Positions 1 to 8,142 of a DNA stretch of 64,000 nucleotides are shown piece by piece. The stretch comes from Leclercia adecarboxylata (GTDB lineage Bacteria > Pseudomonadota > Gammaproteobacteria > Enterobacterales > Enterobacteriaceae). How positions within the stretch are numbered: the first letter of the stretch is position 1; the number at the start of each line of letters is the position of its first letter. The notes below the pieces were generated by a model. It did not search any database, was not told the origin of the DNA, and was given only the letters and a program-made list of their open reading frames with translations. The stretch covers positions 868,001 to 932,000 of the forward strand of contig NZ_CP040889.1 in the NCBI RefSeq assembly GCF_006171285.1, given 5' to 3'. A program made the position numbers and the translations under genes.

Positions 1-1443
1 ATTGCGACCGGGGATAATAACCCGGCGCAGGCGCTGAACGAGCTGGCCCAGATTCGCCAGATCCTCTCCGGCAACAGCTTATTTGCCCTGCTCGATATTC
101 CCTGGACGCCGTTCTATTTACTGGTGGCGTTCCTGGTGCATCCGCTGCTGGGCTATTTATCGCTGGGCGGGATCCTTATTTTGCTCTGCCTGACTGTCTT
201 AACGGAACTCTCCACCAAAACGCCGATTCAGCAGGCGCATATGTTAAGCGTCAGCAATTCGATCATCCTCAATAAGCAGCTGCAGAACTCCGACACCATC
301 GAAGCCATGGGGATGCTCGCCACTCTGAAAAACCACTGGCTGGAGGGACACAGCAAAGTGATGGTGCTCCAGACGCGCATTGCCGATAAATCTGCGGTCT
401 ACAGCAGCCTGAGCCGGTTTGTCCGCGTGCTGCTGCAGTCCATCTCGCTGGGCGCAGGGGCTCTGCTGGTCATCGCAGGCGAGATCACCCCTGGGCTGAT
501 GATTGCCGCCTCGATTATCCTCGGTCGCGTGCTGAGCCCGGTGGAGCAGATCATCGGCAGCTGGAAGCAGTTTGTGCAGTTTCGCAGCGCGTGGAAACAG
601 CTGACGAAGCTGCTGGAGGAGTACCCGGCCCCCAAAGCGAACCTCACCCTGCCGACGCCGAAAGGCATCATCAGCGTCGAAGGGATCTTTGCCGCCCCTC
701 CGGGGCAGAAAATCGCCACCCTGCGTAACGTCTCGTTCCAGCTGGAACAGGGCGAAGTGCTGGGGATCATCGGGCCGTCCGCCTCCGGCAAAAGCTCGCT
801 GGCGAAACTGCTGGTAGGCGTATGGCACCCGCTAAGCGGCAAAGTGCGGCTGGACGGGGCCGACATCTGCCAGTGGGATAAAAACCTGCTCGGCCCGTCG
901 ATGGGCTATCTGCCGCAGGACGTGGAGCTGTTTGACGGCAGCATCGCCCAGAACATCGCCCGCTTTGGGCCCGCCGACAGCGAACTGATTGTCGCCGCCG
1001 CCCAGCTTGCCGGGGTCCACGAGATGATTTTACGTCTGCCGCAGGGCTACGACACCCCGCTCGGTGCCAGCGGCCACCAGCTCTCCGGCGGGCAGCGCCA
1101 GCGCATCGGCCTGGCGCGGGCGGTGTACAACAACCCGGCCTTTATCGTTCTTGATGAGCCCAACGCCAACCTCGATGACGCCGGGGAGATGGCCTTAATC
1201 AAAGCGATTACCGTCCTGCGCGAGCGCGGGCAAACGGTGGTGCTGATCTCCCATCGCCCGACCCTGCTCGGGGTGGTGAATAAAGTGCTGCTGATTAATG
1301 AAGGTGCCGTCCAGGCGTTCGGCCCGCGCGAACAGGTCTTTGCCAACCTGCGCCAGGCCAACATGCTCAAATCGGTTCCCGTCGCCCCCGCCGCGGAAGG
1401 CCAGCCAGAGACCCAACAACCACCCCGTGAGGCATTATCATGA
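1..1443 (+). CDS. Type I secretion permease/ATPase, PrtD-like (5' end outside window)
   Basis: Inner-membrane ABC exporter that powers one-step type I secretion of a protein with a C-terminal signal. The frame is open from base 1 and the methionine at 124 is internal: codons before it encode a conserved stretch with the motif DIPWTPFYLLV of the membrane domain. Visible parts are the membrane domain (to about nt 600) and the nucleotide-binding domain: Walker A GPSASGKS at 772-795, signature LSGGQRQ at 1081-1101 and Walker B FIVLDEP from 1141. No C39-like domain is visible, as expected for the PrtD/AprD class, but the N-terminus is missing. The stop overlaps the adaptor gene start as ATGA at 1440-1443. 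Its substrate is probably encoded upstream of the window; the adhesins at 4470-24330 more likely use the LapB-type exporter at 25805. Confidence 0.93.
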   Translation: MATGDNNPAQALNELAQIRQILSGNSLFALLDIPWTPFYLLVAFLVHPLLGYLSLGGILILLCLTVLTELSTKTPIQQAHMLSVSNSIILNKQLQNSDTIEAMGMLATLKNHWLEGHSKVMVLQTRIADKSAVYSSLSRFVRVLLQSISLGAGALLVIAGEITPGLMIAASIILGRVLSPVEQIIGSWKQFVQFRSAWKQLTKLLEEYPAPKANLTLPTPKGIISVEGIFAAPPGQKIATLRNVSFQLEQGEVLGIIGPSASGKSSLAKLLVGVWHPLSGKVRLDGADICQWDKNLLGPSMGYLPQDVELFDGSIAQNIARFGPADSELIVAAAQLAGVHEMILRLPQGYDTPLGASGHQLSGGQRQRIGLARAVYNNPAFIVLDEPNANLDDAGEMALIKAITVLRERGQTVVLISHRPTLLGVVNKVLLINEGAVQAFGPREQVFANLRQANMLKSVPVAPAAEGQPETQQPPREALS

Positions 1444-2774
1444 AAAACGATAACAAGAGCTCAGCAATGCCAGACGCCGAGATTGTCGATATCAATATCT
1501 GGCCGCCGTTGATTCGCGGTCTTGCGGTAATAATCATTGCGGTCGGCGGCTTTCTGCTCTGGGCGGTAAAAGCCCCGCTCGATGCCGGGGTGGTGGCCGA
1601 CGGCACGGTGACGGTCTCCAGCAACCGCAAAACCATTCAGCATCTCAGCGGCGGTCGGGTGACCGACATCTATATGAAAGAGGGCGAAGTGGTGAAAAAG
1701 AACCAGGTTCTGATGCGCCTCGACACCCTGCAGCTGGACATGCGCTACAGCGCGTTAAGCGCCCAGTATATTTCGGCGAAAACCAGCGAGGACCGCCTGC
1801 TGGCGGAACGCAACGGCGACGACACCATTACCTTCAGCGACGGGCTGGTGAAAAACTTTGCCGGGAATAAACGCCTGGCCGAGAGCCAGCAGCTGCAGGC
1901 CAAACTTTTCGAGACGCGGCGCAAGAACATTCAGGACGAGCTGTCGATGATCGACGAGTCCCTTGACGGTCTGGTCGGGCAGACGGAGAACCTGAATAAA
2001 ATTAAAGGCTACCGCGAGCATCAGTTCACGCTCATCAATAAAGAGCTGGGGGCCATCCGGGCGCTCAGCGAGAAGAACTACTACCCGAAAGCGCAGCTGA
2101 TGGTGCTGGAGCGCGAGGCGGCGGAGATCTCCAGTACCGTGTCGGAGGATATTCTCAACATCGCCAAACTGAAATCCCAGCAGAACGAACTGCGGATCAA
2201 AGCCTACCAGGTGCAGCACCAGTACCTGCGGGAGGTGGAGTCTGAATTAACCCTGAAGCAAAAAGAGGTGGCGATGCTGGAGGACGAGCTGCAGTCCACC
2301 CGTCACGAGCTGGATAACACAGTGATCCGCTCCCCGATTGACGGGGTGGTGCTCGACGTCAAAGTCAGCACCGTGGGCGGGGTGATCCAGCCGGGCGAAC
2401 ACCTGATGGATATCGTCGCCGCCGGCCAGCCGCTGCAGATCGACGCTAAAATCCCGGTGCAGGCGATTGATAAAATGGCCCCCGGGCTGACCGTCGACGT
2501 GATGTTCCCGGCCCTGAACCACGCCCTGCTGCCGACGGTGCCGGCCCGGGTGCTGACGGTCTCGGCCGACCGCCTGACCGATAAAGTGACACAGCAGCCC
2601 TATTATCTGGCCGAAGTGCAGGTCTCCCCGGAAGGGGTGCGCCTGCTGCGCGATCACAAGATCAAAGCCGGGATGCCCGCCAGCGTGACGATAAAAACCG
2701 GAGAGCGCACTTTCCTGAGCTACCTGTTTAAACCGCTGATGGCAAGGCTGGAGCTGGCGTTTAAGGAGATTTGA
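1440..2774 (+). CDS. HlyD family type I secretion periplasmic adaptor, PrtE-like
   Basis: Membrane-fusion protein linking the ABC exporter to an outer-membrane TolC channel. The 444-residue product has a cytoplasmic N-terminus, one membrane segment around residues 22-42, a biotinyl-lipoyl-like half (GVVADGTVTVSS), a long coiled-coil hairpin around residues 90-290, the second lipoyl half (VIRSPIDGVVLDVKVSTVGG) and a beta-barrel end. This order is typical of PrtE/HlyD proteins. It is translationally coupled to the ABC gene by an ATGA overlap. No TolC gene follows, so it may share a housekeeping TolC or the one at 24408. Confidence 0.93.
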   Translation: MKNDNKSSAMPDAEIVDINIWPPLIRGLAVIIIAVGGFLLWAVKAPLDAGVVADGTVTVSSNRKTIQHLSGGRVTDIYMKEGEVVKKNQVLMRLDTLQLDMRYSALSAQYISAKTSEDRLLAERNGDDTITFSDGLVKNFAGNKRLAESQQLQAKLFETRRKNIQDELSMIDESLDGLVGQTENLNKIKGYREHQFTLINKELGAIRALSEKNYYPKAQLMVLEREAAEISSTVSEDILNIAKLKSQQNELRIKAYQVQHQYLREVESELTLKQKEVAMLEDELQSTRHELDNTVIRSPIDGVVLDVKVSTVGGVIQPGEHLMDIVAAGQPLQIDAKIPVQAIDKMAPGLTVDVMFPALNHALLPTVPARVLTVSADRLTDKVTQQPYYLAEVQVSPEGVRLLRDHKIKAGMPASVTIKTGERTFLSYLFKPLMARLELAFKEI

Positions 2775-2785
2775 CGCGGTGAAAT

Positions 2786-2911
2786 GCCGGGGGCGCTTCG
2801 CTTGCCCGGCCTGGAAGGTCTGAGGATGATGCCTAACGCCGGGGGCGCTTCGCTTGCCCGGCCTACAGGTCTGGTTTCGTAGGCCGGGTAAGGCGTAGCC
2901 GCCACCCGGCG
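2786..2911. repeat. Cluster of three REP palindromes
   Basis: Three palindromic units lie downstream of the adaptor gene. Two near-identical units at 2786-2813 and 2839-2867 have the core CGGGGGCGCTTCGCTTGCCC. A third at 2880-2911 is in the opposite orientation, with GTAGGCCGGGTAAGGCG and CCGCCACCCGGC. This is the BIME/REP arrangement of enteric bacteria, common at 3' ends of transcripts. The 419-base gap 2775-3193 otherwise holds the two-hairpin repeat at 2937-3018 and about 170 bases of leader for the YceI gene. Confidence 0.85.
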
Positions 2912-2936
2912 ATGTCTTACCGGTGCGGCCTGATCC

Positions 2937-3018
2937 CCTCACCCCAGCCCTCTCCCATAGGGAGAGGGAGCAAACATTAAAAACGGCAACGTCGTTGCCG
3001 TTTTGCATTTACCTCCGC
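2937..3018 (-). repeat. Two-hairpin repeat element, likely terminator
   Basis: Contains CCCTCTCCC-ATA-GGGAGAGGG (2948-2968) followed by AAAACGGCAAC-GTC-GTTGCCGTTTT (2980-3004). The second hairpin has an 11-bp stem flanked by A and T runs, so it could end transcription from both sides. The same composite recurs near 7336, 29191, 40846 and 56212 with changed loops. Confidence 0.75.
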
Positions 3019-3193
3019 TCCAAAAACTTTCCAGAACTGTGACCTCACCACAAACGCATAAATGACAATGCCCTGAAAACCCTTGCCGACGCGCTTGCGC
3101 CTTTCTACGCTTATCTCACGCAGGGCAACCCCTTACACCGAATAAACCTGCCACCTGATGCGTTAACTTTTATCTGTGAAAGGGAGAGCCCCT

Positions 3194-3754
3194 ATGCTGC
3201 GCCTCGTTCTTCTGCTGGTCGTCACGCTCGTTTGCCCGTCGCTCTACGCGGCTCCCCTGGTATACACCATCGACACCCAGAAGACCGCCATCAAACTGTC
3301 GTGGCGCGCGTTCGGCGGGATCCCGTCGTGGGCGAATCTCAATGGCGTGACGGGGACGGTGACGCTGAACCCGGACAACGAATTTGACGATCGTATCCAG
3401 GTGACGGTTCCGGTCGCCACGCTTAAGGCCTCCAACAACCTGCTCACCTGGCAGCTGAAGAGCAACATGTTTTTTGACGCCGCGCGTTATCCGACCATCA
3501 CCTTTTCCAGCACCCGGGTGGTGAAGCTCAAAGAAGATCACTACCGCGCGTTCGGCACGCTGACCGTGCGGGATCTTAGCCGTCCGGTGATCCTGGAAGC
3601 CACGCTCGATCCCCTGCCGGGTGAGGCGATCGCCCTGCACGCCACCACCGCTATCTCACGTTCGGCCTATAAGATGGATCGCTTTGCGTTGGTGGTTGAT
3701 GATCGCATCGCCATTGCCATTGATATCCAGGCGAAACCGTCCCGCGCCTTATGA
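3194..3754 (+). CDS. YceI family periplasmic lipid-binding-like protein
   Basis: Predicted 186-residue exported protein with a lipocalin-like beta-barrel fold that in YceI relatives binds isoprenoid-type lipids; the ligand here is unknown. It has a Sec signal peptide (MLRLVLLLVVTLVCPSLYA, cleavage near residue 20), then the YceI domain with VYTIDTQKTAIKLSWRAFGG, the SNMFFDAARYPTITF region and an FGTLTVRDLSRPV strand pair. The ATG at 3194 was chosen over the GTG at 3176 because the purine-rich AGGGAG at 3181-3186 is well placed for it, and the GTG has none. It appears to be monocistronic and may be unrelated to the flanking secretion genes. Confidence 0.9.
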   Translation: MLRLVLLLVVTLVCPSLYAAPLVYTIDTQKTAIKLSWRAFGGIPSWANLNGVTGTVTLNPDNEFDDRIQVTVPVATLKASNNLLTWQLKSNMFFDAARYPTITFSSTRVVKLKEDHYRAFGTLTVRDLSRPVILEATLDPLPGEAIALHATTAISRSAYKMDRFALVVDDRIAIAIDIQAKPSRAL

Positions 3755-4248
3755 CAGCGCGGCCTGATATTCACTTTATTCGATAATATTTATTAATAAT
3801 TGACCCGGCAAAAACCGTATATTTACTCTATACTGCCTGACCACAAAGTGCGGCAAGAGATAAAATAATACGAACGTCGTAGGGCACCCCGCAAAATACG
3901 TTATTTACAGGAAGAAAAATCATACTTTTGTATTATTACAAATCTCAGCGGCAACTCTATTAGCTAACCTGAAAAAGATGTCAACACCGCAAATAAGAAT
4001 CACCAGGCCTTTATAAATATAATGCACATAATACTGCCCTGCTCCGCATTTAATTAATAAAAACGGCAATTTTATCGCGATAAATTGTGATCGACCGCAA
4101 TCTCCACAACCTGAAATCTCTATGAGGTAATCACCGCAAAGCCACACCCGGCAAGGCCTGCGGACTTATCACCCTCTGTAAGTCGCCTTCTTAACTGTGC
4201 TACATAAAAGGTGAACGATCGGCTATCCTTTATTTCACCGCTTCGTCA

Positions 4249-4278
4249 TTTGCGCTTTTAGTCCTTTCTGTCTATATC
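4249..4278 (+). promoter_or_regulatory. Motif shared by both adhesin promoters, copy 1
   Basis: The 30 bases begin TTTGCGCTT and end CTATATC. They match 7846-7875, upstream of the giant adhesin gene, at 26 of 30 positions with no gap. The TATATC end could be part of a -10 box, and the block could equally be a regulator site. It lies 221 bases before the start at 4470. Confidence 0.55.
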
Positions 4279-4360
4279 CTTTTAAAGCAATAATGAGACG
4301 CTAACAATATTAATAACAGGGATGACAAACCTGTCCGGCAGCACAAAAAACATTACAGCA

Positions 4361-4413
4361 GGTCACTATTTCTAACAAATAGTGTCTCCTTCGGGACGCT
4401 TAAATTCTGCTGA
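4361..4413 (+). promoter_or_regulatory. Structured 5' leader shared by both adhesin genes, copy 1
   Basis: GGTCAC at 4361 is followed by a perfect hairpin CACTATTT-CTAAC-AAATAGTG (4364-4384), a UUCG-loop hairpin TCC-TTCG-GGA (4387-4396) and CTGCTGA at 4407-4413. The same blocks recur at 8035-8086. CTGCTGA ends exactly 57 bases before the ATG in both genes, so this looks like a conserved leader RNA rather than chance. Confidence 0.55.
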
Positions 4414-4469
4414 CCAAAAACGAATTTATACACACAGCATGTCATTACACTCTGGTGGGAGTAATACAA

Positions 4470-7247
4470 ATGAGTAAATTCACTGTCATCTCCAGACTGA
4501 CGCATCAAGAAACCGTGGCAGAAGGCAACCAGATCGTTCTGGGCGAAGATTCCGTCATTAAGCTCCAGGCTGGCAGGGGTGATATTGCCAGTTATTCCCG
4601 CAGCAATAACGATCTTCTGGTCAGAATGACCAACGGCGAAACCGTGACCCTGAAGAACTATTACGTCAATAACCACAAGCTGGTGCTGGATGAAAACGGC
4701 GCGCTGTGGTGGATTGACGATCCGCTGGCGGTAGAGCGTTACCAGTCGATCCCCTCCACCGATGCGCTGATTGCGGGTAACGTCAGCAACTCATCAAGTG
4801 ATACGCCAATCTGGCCGTGGGTGCTCGGCGGCGTGGCCGCAGCGGGCGGTATTGCCCTGGCAGCAGGCGGAGGTGGCGGCGGTGGCGGCGGCGGCGGTAG
4901 CGATCGAATCGATCCAGGTCCGGCCGTGCTGGATACCACGCCACCCGGCGCGCCGACCAACCTGCACTTCGCCAACGGTAACACCCAGCTTCTCGGCAGC
5001 GCCGAAGCCAACAGCACGGTAACCATCACCGATGCCAGCGGTAACGTAGTGGGTAAAGCCAAAACCAACGGCAACGGCGAGTTCACCGTCGAGCTGGGTA
5101 CGCCTTACACCAACGGCGAAACCCTGACGGCGAAAGCTACCGACGGCTCCGGCAACGTCAGCCCGCCAACCAGCATTACCGCGGCGGACACCACGGCCCC
5201 GGATGCGCCAATGATCATCATCGCTGACGATGACGTCGGCAGCATCACCGGGGCGCTGAACAGCGGCGCGACCACCGACGATCCGCGCCCGGTCTTTAGC
5301 GGCAGCGGCGAGGCCGGTTCGACCATCACACTCTATGACAACGGCAAAAACATCGGCAGCACGGTGGTGAACAGCGACGGCAGCTGGACGTTTACACCAA
5401 CCTCCGATCTGGCTGAAGGTCTGCATCAGATCACCGCCAGCGCCACCGACCCGGCAGGCAATACTGGACCGGACTCCGAGGACTTTATCCTCACCATCGA
5501 TACCATTGCGCCAGATGCGCCGGTGCTGCAGGTGATGGACAGCGTGGGCAACATCCAGGGGTTCGTCACCTCCGGCGGCTTTACCGATGCCACCCAGCCG
5601 GTGCTGAGCGGCACGGGCGATCCCGGCAGTACCATTACCCTCTACCATAACGAGCTGCTGCTGGCGGAGATCATCGTCCCGGACAACGGCTCCTGGAGCT
5701 ACACCCCTGTTGAGCCGCTGATTGAAGGGGAGCACAGCTTCACCCTGACGGAGACGGATGTCGCGGGCAACCTGAGCCCCACCTCCGCGCCGTTTGAATT
5801 TACCGTTGACCGCACGCCACCGGCCGCGCCGAGTGGCCTCGCGATCAATGCCACCGGCACCATCCTCACCGGCAGCGCCGAGCCCAACTCGACGGTCACG
5901 GTCACCAATAACCTGGGCGAAAGCCTCGGCACCGCCACCGCCGACGTCAACGGAGCGTTCACGCTGACCCTGACTACCCCGCAGACCAACGGCGAAACGC
6001 TGAGCGCCGTTGCCACCGACCGGGCGGGTAACGAAGGCCCTGAGGCCCCGCTGATCGTACCGGATACCACCGCCCCGGCGGCGCCGACCGCCCTTGTCGT
6101 CGCCGAGACGGGGGACAGCGTGAGCGGTGAAGCGGAAGCCAACGCCCGCATCTCGATTCGCGACGCCACCGGCCAGGAGATTGGTACCGGCACCGTGGAG
6201 GCCGACGGCAAGTTCACCGTCAACATCTCCCCTAACCAGCTCAACGGCGAAGTGCTGACGGTCTACGCCTTCGACACCGCCAATAACCAGAGTCCGCCTG
6301 CTCAGGCCACGGCTAATGACTCCACGCCGCCGGCCCCGCCTGCCGGACTGGATGTTTCTGACGATGGCCTGGCGCTCACCGGCACTGCGGAAGCGGGCAG
6401 CACCGTGGTGATCATGGAAGGCACCAATAAACTCGGCGAAGTGGTGGTTAGCGAAACGGGGAGCTTCTCCTTCACGCTGCCTGTCGCCAAGCTGAACGGC
6501 GAGATCATGAGCCTGACCGCCACCGATCACGCGGGCAACACCAGCGATCCGAGCACGGTTGAAGCCGATGACATCACGCCACCGGCCACACCAATCATCA
6601 CCAACGTGGCGGATAACGTGCCGGACATAACCGGTACCGTGGTGAGCGGAACCTTAACCGACGACCGCACGCCGCTGATCTCCGGCACAGGTGAGATCGG
6701 CACCAAAATTTTTGTCTACAGCGAGGCCATTCAGATCGGGATGACGGAGGTGGATTCGTCGGGCAACTGGTCGTTCCAGGTGCCCGCCAGTCTGACCGAT
6801 GGGATCCACTCACTGACCGCCGATGCCGTTGACCGCCGGGGCAATCACAGCCTGATCTCCGAGACCTGGACGATAGACGTTGATCCGGCGGCCCCAAATC
6901 CGCCGACCACCACGACGACCGCCGCGGCGTTTGCCCTGAACGCAGAGCCCACGGGTGAAACGCTGATTTACAACGTGCTCAGCGACAACGGCGGCGATCA
7001 CGTCAGCAACTTCTCGCTGGCGGAGGGCGATAAAATCGACATCAGCCAGCTGCTGGTGGGGTGGAATGGCGATCGCGGCACGCTGGGGGAATATCTCCAG
7101 GTCAACAGCAGCGATGGCAACACGGTGATCAGCATCGACCGGGATGGGACGGGCACCAGCTATGCTCCGGCCACGCTGGTGACGCTGGACGACGTCCAGA
7201 CCACCTATGAGGAACTGGTGAACCAGAATCACATTATTACCGGCTAG
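4470..7247 (+). CDS. Mini BapA-like adhesin, 925 aa, about 7 Ig-like modules
   Basis: Predicted surface adhesin exported by type I secretion. It has a BapA-prefix-like N-terminal domain (residues about 1-90, MSKFTVISRLTHQETV), a hydrophobic segment IWPWVLGGVAAAGGIALAA with a poly-glycine run near residues 110-147, about seven Ig-like modules (start motifs such as DAPMIIIADDDVGSITG) and a VC_A0849-type secretion end (DISQLLVGWNGD ... TTYEELVNQNHIITG). It is collinear with the N-terminus, first modules and C-terminus of the giant adhesin that follows, so the two are paralogues. ATG 4470 was chosen over GTG 4455 because GGTGGGAG then acts as the ribosome site and the start matches the giant gene. 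It probably uses the exporter at 24408-29177. Confidence 0.88.
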   Translation: MSKFTVISRLTHQETVAEGNQIVLGEDSVIKLQAGRGDIASYSRSNNDLLVRMTNGETVTLKNYYVNNHKLVLDENGALWWIDDPLAVERYQSIPSTDALIAGNVSNSSSDTPIWPWVLGGVAAAGGIALAAGGGGGGGGGGGSDRIDPGPAVLDTTPPGAPTNLHFANGNTQLLGSAEANSTVTITDASGNVVGKAKTNGNGEFTVELGTPYTNGETLTAKATDGSGNVSPPTSITAADTTAPDAPMIIIADDDVGSITGALNSGATTDDPRPVFSGSGEAGSTITLYDNGKNIGSTVVNSDGSWTFTPTSDLAEGLHQITASATDPAGNTGPDSEDFILTIDTIAPDAPVLQVMDSVGNIQGFVTSGGFTDATQPVLSGTGDPGSTITLYHNELLLAEIIVPDNGSWSYTPVEPLIEGEHSFTLTETDVAGNLSPTSAPFEFTVDRTPPAAPSGLAINATGTILTGSAEPNSTVTVTNNLGESLGTATADVNGAFTLTLTTPQTNGETLSAVATDRAGNEGPEAPLIVPDTTAPAAPTALVVAETGDSVSGEAEANARISIRDATGQEIGTGTVEADGKFTVNISPNQLNGEVLTVYAFDTANNQSPPAQATANDSTPPAPPAGLDVSDDGLALTGTAEAGSTVVIMEGTNKLGEVVVSETGSFSFTLPVAKLNGEIMSLTATDHAGNTSDPSTVEADDITPPATPIITNVADNVPDITGTVVSGTLTDDRTPLISGTGEIGTKIFVYSEAIQIGMTEVDSSGNWSFQVPASLTDGIHSLTADAVDRRGNHSLISETWTIDVDPAAPNPPTTTTTAAAFALNAEPTGETLIYNVLSDNGGDHVSNFSLAEGDKIDISQLLVGWNGDRGTLGEYLQVNSSDGNTVISIDRDGTGTSYAPATLVTLDDVQTTYEELVNQNHIITG

Positions 7248-7257
7248 TACGGACGAT

Positions 7258-7430
7258 CCCCTCTCCCCTGCGGGGAGAGGGTTAGGGTGAGGGGCATCAG
7301 GCCGCACTGCAGCGCCGGATGGCGGAGGTAAATGTAAAACGGTAACAACGTTGCCGTTTTTAATGTTTGCTCCCTCTCCCCATGGGAGAGGGTCGGGGTG
7401 AGGGTATCAGGCCGCACTGCAGCGCCGCCG
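7258..7430 (+). repeat. Two-hairpin repeat elements, probable terminator of mini-adhesin
   Basis: A CCCTCTCCCC/GGGGAGAGGG hairpin starts 11 bases after the mini-adhesin stop. It is followed by a full copy of the composite repeat: AAAACGGTAAC-AAC-GTTGCCGTTTT (7336-7360), then CTCCCTCTCCC-CAT-GGGAGAGGG. One stem position carries a G-T wobble compared with the other copies. The T-tract after the second stem supports termination. Confidence 0.7.
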
Positions 7431-7845
7431 GGCAATACACCGCGCACGACATTAAAAATATATCCCCCCATTAAATCAATAAATATCCTGACATTTATCA
7501 CAATAATATCATTGCTACTAAATACCCTGGTTGCCTTAACTTATACCCTCATCTAAATAGCACAACACTTTATTATTTCAACCCCTGTAATTTACCCCTC
7601 CAAATATATCATACTGACTATCAAGTTCATTACCGCTTAATTATTAATTCAGCCACGATGAAATATTCACCAAGGTTATTTCATCATGCATAACATTCCC
7701 ATCTTATTAAATTTCCAGAATAAAACCGCCGTCACGCCTTGGTCCAGACGCCCAGCGAACCCGCACCGCGCCTGACCCCTTCTTTACCCCTTTGTAAAAA
7801 AATAACATTTTCAATCCTGCTAAACACTTATTCATTCCGGCTTAA

Positions 7846-7875
7846 TTTGCGCTTCTGGTACTTTCTGGCTATATC
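7846..7875 (+). promoter_or_regulatory. Motif shared by both adhesin promoters, copy 2
   Basis: Second copy of the block at 4249-4278, with four substitutions and no gap. It lies 297 bases before the giant adhesin start. Confidence 0.55.
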
Positions 7876-8034
7876 AAAGTTAGTCAATCACGAATTCTCG
7901 CCATTATTTAAGACAAGGATTTTACCACCAAAAATATATTCCCAACCGAATTACCCATTAAGAAGCTAGGGCTATATACCGCTGCCACCATCGCTATATC
8001 GGCAGCCCGTAATCACTTTTAAATAATTACCCTG

Positions 8035-8086
8035 GGTCACTGTTTTAAATAAACACTTTCCCTTCGGGTGGAGCTCAATCTGCTGA
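8035..8086 (+). promoter_or_regulatory. Structured 5' leader shared by both adhesin genes, copy 2
   Basis: GGTCAC at 8035, a short stem TGTTT-TAAAT-AAACA (8041-8055), CCTTCGGG (8061-8068) and CTGCTGA (8080-8086). Block spacing matches copy 1 within one base, and the distance to the ATG is identical at 57 bases. The first stem is weaker than in copy 1. Confidence 0.55.
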
Positions 8087-8142
8087 AAAGAAATGGCTAA
8101 AAATGCGCGCCATTTCACTGCACACTGCCGGGAGTAACACAC

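Larger units (their letters stand above)
3755..4469. other. AT-rich intergenic leader of mini-adhesin, no gene seen
   Basis: This 715-base stretch is much richer in A+T than the genes on either side, and no credible ORF is visible. It holds the shared 30-base motif at 4249-4278 and the structured leader at 4361-4413, described separately. AT-rich DNA upstream of large adhesins is often silenced by H-NS; that is inference here. Confidence 0.6.
7248..8142. other. Intergenic region between adhesin genes, no gene seen
   Basis: The 895-base gap begins with GC-rich repeats (7258-7430) and continues as AT-rich DNA that forms the promoter and leader of the giant adhesin. A short open frame at 7739-7969 has no ribosome site or recognisable product and is not called. 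Confidence 0.6.

Noticed and set aside
3176..3193. GTG start for the YceI gene
   Set aside because: No ribosome site before it, and it would put charged residues before the signal peptide.
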